A stretch of DNA of 64,000 nt, from positions 1 through 64,000 of the forward strand of contig JAJCYY010000106.1 in assembly GCA_029262735.1 (NCBI GenBank). The letters run 5' to 3'. This document shows positions 1-7,771 of the stretch, in pieces. The notes under the pieces are model-generated. The model saw only the letters and a list, made by a program, of their open reading frames with translations. It was not told the origin of the DNA and did no database searches. A program made the translations under genes and the position numbers. Numbering within the stretch: the stretch's first letter is position 1; each line of letters begins with the position of its first letter. The stretch is from Chloroflexota bacterium. Lineage in GTDB: Bacteria; Chloroflexota; Dehalococcoidia; Lucifugimonadales; Lucifugimonadaceae.

Positions 1-36
1 GGCAGCAGAGTTCTGGAGCAGCTCTTCACAGTTCAT
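1..36 (-). CDS. Putative anti-sigma factor, N-terminal fragment cut by window edge
   Basis: Only the first 12 codons are inside the window; they read MNCEELLQNSAA and the frame stays open to the edge. The ATG at 36 overlaps the TGA stop of the sigma factor gene in an ATGA arrangement, which signals translational coupling, and a purine-rich GGAGGAGGG stretch just upstream can serve as ribosome binding site. Start peptides of the form MNCEEL are common in zinc-finger or RskA-like anti-sigma factors, and such genes usually follow ECF sigma genes. The assignment rests on position and a very short peptide, so it is an inference. Confidence 0.5.
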   Translation of the reverse strand, partial: MNCEELLQNSAA

Positions 37-668
37 GACCGCCCTCCTCCCTGCCCAAATGCAGTCCGGAGTTTTTCAAGGCCCAGGCGCATCCTGCCCT
101 TTACGGTACCAAGGCTGACACCGGTTTCCTCTGCAATCTCACGCTGAGTCAGGCCGCGAAAGTACGCAAGCTCGATCACATGCTTTTGCTCTTGAGGCAA
201 CCGCTTTAGCTCTCGGACGGCAGCAGCCTGCTCGGTGTGTTCAACCGCAAGCTGTTCAGGGTCACCGGGCTGAGATTTGTGTTCGTTGAACTCCAGTGCG
301 GTGTTGGCACGATCAGACCGCGCCCTGATTCGAACGTGGTCAACGGCCCGGCGATGAACCATGGTCAGCAGCAGCGACTCTATCTTGCCCTTGCGGTAGC
401 TGACGGTTTCCGCCTGCCGCCAGAGGGACAGAAAAGCGTCCTGCACGGCATCTTCGGCAAGTGTCGCATCACTCGTGACCGTGTACGCAAGCCCGAAGGC
501 GCGACGGCCCATGAGGTCATAGAGCTTCCCAAGCGCGGCTGTATCGCGGAGTGCGATGCCCTCGGCGATGAGCCGTGTGTCAACTTCCGTGTTGGACACG
601 GCATACGATGCCGGTCGTGATTCAGCGCTATCTTCTGTTTTGTCTATGTGATCGGCGCGATCCGTCAT
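33..668 (-). CDS. ECF-type RNA polymerase sigma factor
   Basis: Extracytoplasmic-function sigma-70 factor of about 211 residues that would direct RNA polymerase to stress or envelope promoters. Region 2 is recognisable (LGKLYDLMGRRAFGLAY, then AEDAVQDAFLSLWR), as is region 4 with its helix-turn-helix (LPQEQKHVIELAYFRGLT, then EETGVSLGTVKGRMRLG). The overall pattern resembles the SigK-like group. An ATG at 746 would add 26 residues of low-complexity sequence with no Shine-Dalgarno; the ATG at 668 has a GAGGTAGG stretch upstream and is preferred, though not certain. The stop overlaps the start of a probable anti-sigma gene by four bases, so the two are likely made together. Confidence 0.88.
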   Translation of the reverse strand: MTDRADHIDKTEDSAESRPASYAVSNTEVDTRLIAEGIALRDTAALGKLYDLMGRRAFGLAYTVTSDATLAEDAVQDAFLSLWRQAETVSYRKGKIESLLLTMVHRRAVDHVRIRARSDRANTALEFNEHKSQPGDPEQLAVEHTEQAAAVRELKRLPQEQKHVIELAYFRGLTQREIAEETGVSLGTVKGRMRLGLEKLRTAFGQGGGRS

Positions 669-868
669 CCAGCCCGGCCTACCTCGTGTTGTTGTTGCTT
701 CAGCAACTGCCACTGTGGGCGTGGCTATTCTAAACCGGAGTGGCATAGGGAAACATCCGGATTCTAAATTGAGGCGCCGGTGACGGGTTCGTGGGATGCG
801 TACACCGGTGTTTCGTCCGGAACGAACTCGCGGATCAGCGTTTTATTGACCGTTAGTACCAGGATCGG

Positions 869-1690
869 CTAATCACCGGCCGGTGGGAAGAACCCTGCCG
901 TCGCCCCGCCGTCGACTAATAGCTCCGTTCCAGTGACATAACTGGCATCGTCCGAGAGCAGGAAAAGGATGGCGGCTGCGATCTCTTCAGGCTCTCCCCA
1001 GCGGCCGAGCGGGACGCGGTCGGTGCGGTATTTGCTGAGCTTCTCGTCGGTGAAGATCCACTCTGTGAAGGGCGACTTTGCCCATCCCGGCAGAACGCTG
1101 TTTACCCGGATGTTGTCTGCCGCGTACTGGATGGCGGCGCCCCTGGTGAAGTGCGTCATTCCGGCGCGTGAGGCTGCATAGGCTGCGCCGTACGACGATG
1201 CCCAGCGGGCGGCCATTGAGGAAATAGTGACTATGGAACCGCCGCCTGTCTGCCGTATGGCTCTCGCTCCGTGCTGGACACCGAGGAACATGCCGCGGTT
1301 CGTAACGTCCATCACCTGCTGCCATTTCTCCACGGGTGTGTCGTCGATGCTCGTTGGGTCCTGGACACCGGCCAGGTTGACGAGGAAATCGAGTCGACCG
1401 TGTTGCTGGATTGTCAGGCCGATCACCGACTCCCAGTCTTTCTCGCTCGTAACGTCGTGGTGGACAAAGGTTGCGGGAAATCCTGCGTCACGCAGACTCT
1501 GGGCCGATCGTTCACCGAGTTCGTCCTGCACATCTGTGATTACGGCAGCTGCTCCGCCCTCCTTGAGGAATCGCCACGCCGTGGCACCGCCGAAGCCCAT
1601 TCGCTCTCCTTCGGTAGCCGATGCGGAGCCGGTGAGGAGGAGGACTTTTCCAGTGAATCGACTGGCGAAGTTTTCACTATCGATAGGCAT
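869..1690 (-). CDS. SDR family oxidoreductase with atypical active site
   Basis: Short-chain dehydrogenase/reductase of 273 residues, a normal length for the family. The Rossmann fold, NAG-type motif (NLAG), catalytic serine (ISS) and tyrosine (AAYAAS) and the C-terminal pattern (GRWGEPEEIA, SDDASYVTGTELLVDGG) are all present. Two things are odd. The nucleotide-binding loop is expanded: TGSASATEGERMGFGGA replaces the usual TGxxxGxG, an insertion of about seven residues. The catalytic YxxxK is YxxxR, with CGC at 1166-1168. The start ATG has a good CAGGAG site seven bases upstream. Substrate cannot be told from sequence. No partner genes are coupled to it. Confidence 0.88.
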   Translation of the reverse strand: MPIDSENFASRFTGKVLLLTGSASATEGERMGFGGATAWRFLKEGGAAAVITDVQDELGERSAQSLRDAGFPATFVHHDVTSEKDWESVIGLTIQQHGRLDFLVNLAGVQDPTSIDDTPVEKWQQVMDVTNRGMFLGVQHGARAIRQTGGGSIVTISSMAARWASSYGAAYAASRAGMTHFTRGAAIQYAADNIRVNSVLPGWAKSPFTEWIFTDEKLSKYRTDRVPLGRWGEPEEIAAAILFLLSDDASYVTGTELLVDGGATAGFFPPAGD

Positions 1691-1757
1691 TTGGTACTCC
1701 TGATGACGCTGTTTTGGGAGCGGCTGCGTTAATTCGGGGAGGCATGATTATGCATCA

Positions 1758-2162
1758 TCACTGCACCGCAACAACAAGGTTCGGAAGCAAGAGCCCGAAC
1801 AGCCCGGCAAAGAGCAGGAATGTGAAGAGCAGGTGTCGCTTCCATGTGGGTAGGAAGACCAGCGCCGGTATCAGCGCGAATGCTGCAAGAAATAGAAGGA
1901 CGACGAGGAAGGCTGCGCTTGGCACCAGCACGGCGTCGATGTCATCCGGCCTAATTGCGCCAACGAGCGCGCCGAGCAGGCCGCCGACGAGTATCCATCC
2001 TCCGACGGCAACAAGGCCGCCGAAGACGATCACCGTTCCAACCCGGGATTCCGCTCTTTTGAACGCATCAAGCGGCCGGTGTGCCAGCACGAGCAGCCAG
2101 TAGGCCTGAACCGAGAGTCCCATGATCGCACCGGCCAGAGCGCCTGCAACGAATTCGCTCAC
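1758..2162 (-). CDS. Small integral membrane protein of unknown function
   Basis: A 134-residue hydrophobic protein with about four predicted membrane spans: the N-terminal AGALAGAIMGLSVQAYWLL, then a segment around VFGGLVAVGGWILVGGLLG, then AAFLVVLLFLAAFALI, then FTFLLFAGLFGLLLP. I do not recognise the family. The GTG start overlaps the ispE stop (GTGA), so it is the last gene of an rsmA-ispE-membrane protein set and is probably translated by coupling. Nothing in the sequence gives a catalytic or transport motif. Confidence 0.7.
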   Translation of the reverse strand: MSEFVAGALAGAIMGLSVQAYWLLVLAHRPLDAFKRAESRVGTVIVFGGLVAVGGWILVGGLLGALVGAIRPDDIDAVLVPSAAFLVVLLFLAAFALIPALVFLPTWKRHLLFTFLLFAGLFGLLLPNLVVAVQ

Positions 2163-3040
2163 CGCGTTTGCTTTCCTGAACTAGCCGCAGGTGTGAACGT
2201 TTCCGTGTGGAAAGCGTTCCAGCCGCGTGTGCGGCTCAACAGGAGTTTCCAGGTTGTGCCGATCTCTTTTACGGGCGGAATGGCGAACATGGAGGGCCCC
2301 GCGCCGCTGAGAGTGATCTCCCTTGCACCGAGTCCTGCCAGTGCGTCGCGATGCCGGTCCCAGCCTTCAAAAACTTCGGGTGCAAGGTCCTGGAATACGT
2401 TGAAGAAGAACTCGGGCGGAGCATCGTGGCCGGCACGGATCCGGGCTGCAAGCTTGTGCGAAAGGGCGCCGCGCGTGTAACGAGACGGCCCGATGTGGGA
2501 GAAAAGGGTTGCAGTTTTATTCGCCACCGGAATATCCGGCGACAGGACCAGAAGGCGTTCGATAGCGGGCGGAGGCAGTGGCGTCACGTCTTCTCCCCTT
2601 CCCTGCACCAGCGCTGTGCCTTCGTGGACGAGAAATGGAACATCAGAGCCGACAGTAGCTCCGATCTCGGCCAGTTCTGCCCGGCTCAGTTCCAGGCTCC
2701 ACAGGTGATTCAGTGCTCTAAGCACTGCGGCCGCGTCGGCAGAACCGCCGCCAAGTCCCGCCGATTCCGGAATATGCTTTTCAAGCGAGATCTCAGCGCC
2801 AACTTTAACTGCTGTCGCCTCTTGCAGAACCTTCGCCGCAGTAAAAGCAAGGTTGCGATCGGACGGTATACCGCCGTCGTCTGCCATCGTCAGGGTGTCC
2901 GACTCGACAACAGTCACGATGTCGTGCAGACCAATCGTCGTGATGACCGTGACCAGGTTGTGGAAGCCATCGGTTCGTTTGCCAAGTATCTCCAGTGTGA
3001 GGTTGACCTTAGCGTGGGCGAGTTCAGTGACCTTGCTCAT
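2159..3040 (-). CDS. ispE: 4-diphosphocytidyl-2-C-methyl-D-erythritol kinase
   Basis: GHMP-superfamily kinase of 293 residues that phosphorylates CDP-methylerythritol in the MEP route to isopentenyl diphosphate, so this organism makes isoprenoids by the non-mevalonate pathway. The N-terminal AHAKVNLTLEILGKRTDGFH is typical of IspE, and the ATP-binding motif PESAGLGGGSADAAA is intact; the C-terminal LSGAGPSMFAI matches the third GHMP motif. It lies seven bases after the rsmA stop and overlaps the following membrane protein gene by four bases. The rsmA-ispE pairing is widespread in bacteria, which supports both calls. Confidence 0.96.
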   Translation of the reverse strand: MSKVTELAHAKVNLTLEILGKRTDGFHNLVTVITTIGLHDIVTVVESDTLTMADDGGIPSDRNLAFTAAKVLQEATAVKVGAEISLEKHIPESAGLGGGSADAAAVLRALNHLWSLELSRAELAEIGATVGSDVPFLVHEGTALVQGRGEDVTPLPPPAIERLLVLSPDIPVANKTATLFSHIGPSRYTRGALSHKLAARIRAGHDAPPEFFFNVFQDLAPEVFEGWDRHRDALAGLGAREITLSGAGPSMFAIPPVKEIGTTWKLLLSRTRGWNAFHTETFTPAASSGKQTR

Positions 3041-3047
3041 TGGCCTA

Positions 3048-3896
3048 TCACCGCTTCAACGCCTCGGCGCGTTCTCGACGGGAGGTCCCGTGGACGACGA
3101 ACGGCTTACCTGCATTCGACCATGATGCGAATAGCGACTTCCACTCTGGAATGGATAGCGTCGCAGGTCTACGCTCCGAGTCGATACCGGCTGATTCGAT
3201 GATTGACCGTGCGAGCGGCGTATCCACGTTGATGCCGGTTGCAAGCGAGTTGTGAAGCTGCTTACGTGGAGCCTTGAATCCGGCCCTGGCAAGGCGGAAG
3301 AAGTCTGCTTGATCCTGGCCGGGAACCAGCGGCTCTTTTCTAGGAGTGAGCTGAACCACCGCTGCTGTGACTTTTGGTCTTGGCGTAAACGCCTCAGGTG
3401 GCACCTCGAACAACACTCTGACTTCGGCATACACCTGTACCGCCAGTGAGAGCATACCCATGTCGCCGGGTTCAGCCTGCATCTCGTTTGCGACTTCACG
3501 TTGGACCATGACGATCATGCGTTCAGGTGGATGCTTGGATTCAAGGAAGTTGCGAATGATCGGAGTTGCGGCATAGTACGGGAGATTGGCGACCAGAATG
3601 TAGTCACGTCCGAGCACAAGCGGAAGCGATTCGGGGTCTACGGTCCGGCCGTCGGCCTCGACTACGTCGACTCGTTCATTTTCGGCAAACCGCAGTTGCA
3701 GGGAGTCGGCCAGCTTGCGATCGAATTCGATCACGGTCAATGTGCCCGCTGATGCCGCAAGCTGGTTTGTCAGTGCGCCTTTGCCGGGACCGACCTCGAG
3801 AACCGTCGACTCAACGTCGATCTCTGCGCTATGCACAATTCGCTCCGCAACAGCGCGGTCGGTGAGAAAGTTCTGTCCTAGCCGCTGTGGTGACAT
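3048..3896 (-). CDS. rsmA: 16S rRNA (adenine(1518)-N6/adenine(1519)-N6)-dimethyltransferase
   Basis: SAM-dependent enzyme that dimethylates two adjacent adenines near the 3' end of 16S rRNA during 30S assembly. The protein starts MSPQRLGQNFLTD, a textbook RsmA/KsgA N-terminus, followed by the SAM motif EVGPGKGALT and the catalytic NLPYY box, and it is 282 residues long. A longer open frame runs to 4145, but that extension is the SRP RNA gene read as protein, so the ATG at 3896 is the start. It is the first gene of the rsmA-ispE-membrane protein block. Confidence 0.96.
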   Translation of the reverse strand: MSPQRLGQNFLTDRAVAERIVHSAEIDVESTVLEVGPGKGALTNQLAASAGTLTVIEFDRKLADSLQLRFAENERVDVVEADGRTVDPESLPLVLGRDYILVANLPYYAATPIIRNFLESKHPPERMIVMVQREVANEMQAEPGDMGMLSLAVQVYAEVRVLFEVPPEAFTPRPKVTAAVVQLTPRKEPLVPGQDQADFFRLARAGFKAPRKQLHNSLATGINVDTPLARSIIESAGIDSERRPATLSIPEWKSLFASWSNAGKPFVVHGTSRRERAEALKR

Positions 3897-4030
3897 TATT
3901 GCCCAAAACACCTGTGGGACGACCGTTCGGGACGACCTGCTGCCAGGATCAGGCGGGGCCGAAAGTGAAATATGTGGTCGTGCACCCTGAAGTCGGCCCG
4001 CGCCAGTCACGTACCCGTGAGGACGACTCG

Positions 4031-4140
4031 AACCAGGCAATCCCGCGGCACCCGAGGGATCCAACTTACCGTTGCTTCCTTCCGGACCTGGCGGGGTTCG
4101 CAGGGCCTCGCCGCGCAGGACCCGGCTCTCAACACCGCCC
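4031..4140 (-). ncRNA. ffs: Signal recognition particle RNA, small bacterial type
   Basis: Read on the minus strand, this segment holds the near-invariant SRP domain IV apical region (AGGTCCGGAAGGAAGCAACG, complement of about 4070-4089), which binds Ffh, flanked by the arms GGGTGCCGCGGGATTGCC on the 3' side and GCCGGGTCCTGCGCGGCGAG on the 5' side. The flanks can pair to form the long hairpin. The length of about 110 bases fits the 4.5S-like small form without an Alu domain. Ends are approximate, set by where pairing fades. It sits 134 bases upstream of rsmA on the same strand. I saw no clear promoter or terminator. Confidence 0.93.
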
Positions 4141-4336
4141 GGCACAGACAGAGGTCACAAGCGCTAAAGTCTCATTCAGGTAGTTAAGCCTCGCTATAGC
4201 GGATTGCGAGTTCAGGGTGCCGCTAACTCCCCGCCTAGCACGACCACGTTTAATCCTACTACTGGTTACCCCACACGGTCATCTCATGTTGCACCCGTAG
4301 TACAGACCGCTCAGAGCTAATATGCTCTTCCATGCC

Positions 4337-5212
4337 ATGAACACTCAAATAGCTCCAGTACAAAAAGCCGTAATCACAGTAGCGGGACTGGGAACCCGGT
4401 TCTTGCCGGCCACCCGTTCGGTGCCAAAGATTCTGTTGCCGATACTCAATGTGCCGGTGATCGAGTATGCGGTGCGTGAGGTCGTTGACTCGGGAATCAC
4501 CGATATCGCTATCGTCATGTCGCCCGGTATGGAGGAGGTCACTGAGTATTTCAGTGAGCGAACGGAGCTAGTCTCGATCCTGGATCGGCGGGGAAAGGGA
4601 GACCTTGCTGCGATGCAGCGTGAGATATCTTCTCTCGCCAACATCACAACGCTGTACCAGGAAGACCCTCGCGGTCCCGGACATGCGGTGCTGATGGCCA
4701 AAGAGTTCGTGGGCCGAGAACCGTTCGCCGTCCTGTTTCCCGATGACGTTATCTGGAACAAGACTCCTGGCACGAAGCAATTGATCGACGTTCGATCACA
4801 GCACGGCGGCTCCGTCATAGCCGCACGAGCTGTGCCGGACGAAGTCGTTTCATCGAAAGGGATCATCGACGGCGACGAGGTGTCAGACCGCGTCGTGTCT
4901 GTGCGAGGCGTGGTTGAAAAGCCTCCGCTGGACGAGGCTCCGTCGAACCTGTCAATCATCGGCAGATACGTGCTTGATCCGGCTGTCTTCGACTACCTGG
5001 AGGGTGAGCATGCCGGTGCGGGCGGCGAGATCCAGCTGACCGATGCCATCCAGGCGACTATCGGCAGCCTGCCGGTACATGCGTGCAGGTTCGAGGGCCA
5101 TCACGCCGACACGGGAAATCCGGGAGGAATGCTGCAGGCGGCCCTTCATGAGGCGGGAAATGACCCGGCGTTGCGAGAGCTGGTGAAGTCGGCAATTGCC
5201 GAGTGGAAGTAG
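4337..5212 (+). CDS. galU: UTP--glucose-1-phosphate uridylyltransferase-like nucleotidyltransferase
   Basis: GalU-family enzyme of about 291 residues that would make UDP-glucose from UTP and glucose 1-phosphate for envelope sugars. The nucleotide-binding motif GLGTRFLPAT is intact, and the C-terminal half matches the family closely (EKPPLDEAPSNLSIIGRYVL, GAGGEIQLTDAI). Some usually conserved positions near the N-terminus differ: RSVPKILLPILNVPVIEY where KAxPKEMLPxxDKPxIQY is typical, and GHHADTGN near the end where GKRYDxGD is typical. It could therefore prefer another sugar phosphate or nucleotide. An ATG at 4322 is an alternative start; neither start has a strong Shine-Dalgarno. It stands alone. 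Confidence 0.85.
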   Translation: MNTQIAPVQKAVITVAGLGTRFLPATRSVPKILLPILNVPVIEYAVREVVDSGITDIAIVMSPGMEEVTEYFSERTELVSILDRRGKGDLAAMQREISSLANITTLYQEDPRGPGHAVLMAKEFVGREPFAVLFPDDVIWNKTPGTKQLIDVRSQHGGSVIAARAVPDEVVSSKGIIDGDEVSDRVVSVRGVVEKPPLDEAPSNLSIIGRYVLDPAVFDYLEGEHAGAGGEIQLTDAIQATIGSLPVHACRFEGHHADTGNPGGMLQAALHEAGNDPALRELVKSAIAEWK

Positions 5213-5233
5213 GGTTCGCCCGCAGCACATAGT

Positions 5234-5260
5234 CCGGCACGCTGAAGGTTTTTGTGCCGG
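5234..5260. other. Stem-loop after galU
   Basis: A perfect seven-base stem (CCGGCAC/GTGCCGG) with a 13-base loop lies 21 bases after the galU stop. The loop contains TTTTT but no uridine run follows the stem on the plus strand, so this is at best a weak terminator or mRNA-end structure. The rest of 5213-5424 shows no gene. Confidence 0.3.
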
Positions 5261-5424
5261 TCTAGCCGTGTTCAGGGTGATCCAAACCTCTTCCGATAAC
5301 GAATAACTGCGCGTGACGTAGAGTCGAACCGCGTCGCAACAAAAATCGTCTAACCGTCATCAGCGAATTTGCTACCTCAAGGCTAGCGACTGACTGACAC
5401 CCTAGACTCGCAGGAGATCATCCG

Positions 5425-6453
5425 TTGCCGTCATTTGCCAAACTGTCGCCACCCGGAAGACGAACGGTTGCTGTAATGGTGACCGGTTTGATCGCGATCG
5501 CGGCGGCCTGCGGCAGCGACGCTCCCGATCCGACTCAGACACCTGTTGCGGCCTCGACCGTGGTGCCAAGTGCGACGCCAGTCACGCAGCAGCCTACTTC
5601 TACCCTCAGCCCGGCAACTCCTACCGCAACGATAGCCGCCGCTCCTCCAACTGCCACACCAACGCCTCCGTCCGTTCCGAGTCCCACGCCGACTGTACCT
5701 GCCGTTCCCACGAACACTCCTGGTGTTGGGACAACTCCAGCATCCACATCGACACCAATACCCCCGCCGGTTCCAACACCTCCGCCACCTACCGCAACCG
5801 CAACCCCTGCTGTTGCATTCACTCCCGGCGTTACCAACACGGTGGAGCTGGGCGCCTCGAAAGACAACACGCTGTATCAGTCAGTAACTGGAAGCAACAG
5901 CAACGGCTTCGGTATGGGACTGTTCGTCGGACTGACGAACAGACAGGAGATCCGCCGTGCGCTTGTGCAGTTCGACATTGCCGGCGCCGTTCCAGCAGGT
6001 GCGACTATCGAGTCCGTTGAGCTGACGATGTCAGTCACCAAGACGGCAACCCAGAGCCAGCCTGTCGCCGTCCACCGTGCCACGGCAGACTGGGGAGAAG
6101 GTTCGTCAGATGCCGGCGCAAACGAGGGCAGCGGCGCACCGGCGGAAGCGGGCGACGCAACGTGGACGCATGCGATTTCGCCGGGACAGGTCTGGCAGAA
6201 GCCTGGCGGTGACTTTCTGTCAACTACAAGTGGACAGATGAATGTGATCGGCAACGGCGCTTACACATGGCAGTCAACATCGCAGTTGGTCGCAGATGTC
6301 CAGGGCTGGGTCAATGATCCTGGCTCGAATTTTGGGTGGATTCTGATCGGCGACGAGGTTGAAACGAAGTCTGCCAAGCGGCTTGGCAGTAGAGAGAATC
6401 CGAACGACGCCAACCGCCCGAGGCTGGTTATCAGGTTCGCTCCGCCGGGATAG
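5425..6453 (+). CDS. DNRLRE domain-containing lipoprotein
   Basis: Predicted secreted lipoprotein of 342 residues. The first 30 residues form a signal peptide (basic RRTVAV, hydrophobic MVTGLIAIAAA) ending in AAAC, a lipobox-like site. Residues 35-130 are a proline/threonine-rich linker of TPTP-like repeats that would hold the domain away from the membrane. Residues about 135-340 form a DNRLRE-type beta-sandwich (RRALVQFDIAGAVPAGATIE, then WTHAISPGQVW, then GWILIGDE), a fold found in bacterial surface proteins with carbohydrate-related or structural roles. The TTG start has an AGGAG eight bases upstream and no better start exists. Its last 23 bases overlap the convergent MFS gene. Confidence 0.82.
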   Translation: MPSFAKLSPPGRRTVAVMVTGLIAIAAACGSDAPDPTQTPVAASTVVPSATPVTQQPTSTLSPATPTATIAAAPPTATPTPPSVPSPTPTVPAVPTNTPGVGTTPASTSTPIPPPVPTPPPPTATATPAVAFTPGVTNTVELGASKDNTLYQSVTGSNSNGFGMGLFVGLTNRQEIRRALVQFDIAGAVPAGATIESVELTMSVTKTATQSQPVAVHRATADWGEGSSDAGANEGSGAPAEAGDATWTHAISPGQVWQKPGGDFLSTTSGQMNVIGNGAYTWQSTSQLVADVQGWVNDPGSNFGWILIGDEVETKSAKRLGSRENPNDANRPRLVIRFAPPG

Positions 6454-7747
6454 GCACAGAAGCTGCTGGTTTTGCCCGCAACCGACCGGCCATGCGTGCC
6501 AGCACGATGCCGGTCACGAACACGATCCCGCCCGCGCCTCCAAGCGCCCATTGCACACCGACCAACTCGCCCAGCGCGCCGAGGCCGATGTGACCGATCC
6601 AGCCGAAGCCGATAGCAAACACCCAGCCCCCTATCGCCCTCCCGCGCATGTTTTCAGGCACGTTCGCCTGCAAAAGTGTCCACTGCATCGCGTCAAAAGC
6701 TCCAGCAGACATGCCAACACCCAGGATGAGCACCATTGAAAGGGGGAACAAGCCGGACGCCGCAAAGAGCATCAGGAAGCTGCCGTACGCCAGCGTAATC
6801 AGCACCAGCAATCGTTCCTTGTTTTTGTAGTCGCCAAGTAGCGACAGGCCGATCACTCCGCCCAAACCACCGAAGGCTGCCATCATGTTGAGGGCACCGA
6901 GTCCGGTGCCTGCCGTTCCCAGCACGTTCACTGAAATGGACGGAAGAAGCGCGCCAAACGCAAAACCAAACATCTCGACCAGGACCGTTGCGATTAGCAG
7001 CGTGCGCACAACTGGCATCTTCAGTAAGAACCTGAGATCGAGATACGACTGCCTCAGCAGACCGAAGCCGATGGGTCTCGCAAGCCGTGCTGCGGTCGTT
7101 ACTGCATCTGACCGAATCAGCAATGTTGCCAGAGCGGCGACGGCGAATGCGGCTGCGCCGATGCCGAAAGCGGCTGAGACTCCAATGCTGTCGATTGCTG
7201 TCCCGGTCAGTAGTCCGCCGATCGCCCCGATTCCTCTTGCACCGGCAGATTGGACTGCCACGGCGTTCATTCGCAGGCGTCTCGGGACTGAGTCTGTAAC
7301 AAGACCCTGCGTCGCCGGGATCTCAAACGATTGGCCAATCCCACCGAGGGCGGTCAGCAGGAAGACGGGCCAGACGACCGATGTGTCGAGACCAGCGAGC
7401 GTGGCGAGGCTGACGAGGATCAACATCTTGTAAACGGCTGTGAGGCCAAGAACTCGGCCGCGAGGCCAGCGGTCAACGATAGATCCTGCAATTGGCGCGA
7501 CGAATACGGCTGGCGCCTGGCGTGCGGCGAAGGTGGCGGCCGTGAGGAAAACCGAGTTGGTCTCTGCAAGGACGAAGAACCCGACGACTATGCGCTCTGT
7601 CCAATTGCCCAGGGAAAGCAGGACGGTCGCTGCCCAGACACGGCGGAAGTTGTCGACCGCCCACGCCCGTCGAGGTAACCGGCCTTCGGTCACCGGGAGA
7701 ACCGGATCTGGATCAGGCGATTGAGTCGAGGACGGCAGCTTTATCAC
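6431..7747 (-). CDS. MFS transporter, putative exporter
   Basis: Major facilitator superfamily permease of 438 residues with about twelve membrane spans, of the enterobactin-exporter-like branch (MFS_3 type). The cytoplasmic loop 2-3 signature is visible as GSIVDRWPRGRVLGL. The substrate is unknown; such proteins commonly export small amphipathic molecules. The GTG start has little Shine-Dalgarno support, and an in-frame start closer to WAVDNFRRVW is possible. The 3' end overlaps the convergent DNRLRE lipoprotein gene by 23 bases. It is followed upstream by the universal stress protein gene with a 24-base gap, so the two may be co-transcribed. Confidence 0.85.
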   Translation of the reverse strand: MIKLPSSTQSPDPDPVLPVTEGRLPRRAWAVDNFRRVWAATVLLSLGNWTERIVVGFFVLAETNSVFLTAATFAARQAPAVFVAPIAGSIVDRWPRGRVLGLTAVYKMLILVSLATLAGLDTSVVWPVFLLTALGGIGQSFEIPATQGLVTDSVPRRLRMNAVAVQSAGARGIGAIGGLLTGTAIDSIGVSAAFGIGAAAFAVAALATLLIRSDAVTTAARLARPIGFGLLRQSYLDLRFLLKMPVVRTLLIATVLVEMFGFAFGALLPSISVNVLGTAGTGLGALNMMAAFGGLGGVIGLSLLGDYKNKERLLVLITLAYGSFLMLFAASGLFPLSMVLILGVGMSAGAFDAMQWTLLQANVPENMRGRAIGGWVFAIGFGWIGHIGLGALGELVGVQWALGGAGGIVFVTGIVLARMAGRLRAKPAASVPIPAERT

Positions 7748-7771
7748 GCAGAGATGTTACGCCTACGGCAA

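Noticed and set aside
2207-3202. 331-residue open frame on the plus strand
   Set aside because: Antisense to ispE and rsmA, with no family match; the minus-strand genes are certain.
4015-4035. tRNA-like T-arm (complement of GACTCGAACC) near ffs
   Set aside because: No acceptor stem, anticodon arm or D-arm can be folded around it; it is the end of the SRP RNA region.
3897-4145. N-terminal extension of the rsmA reading frame (83 residues)
   Set aside because: It is the SRP RNA gene translated; the peptide is rich in Gly, Pro and Arg and the family start MSPQRLGQNF is at 3896.
5535-5870. Valine/glycine-rich minus-strand open frame
   Set aside because: It is the antisense of the Thr/Pro-rich linker of the DNRLRE lipoprotein; low complexity only.
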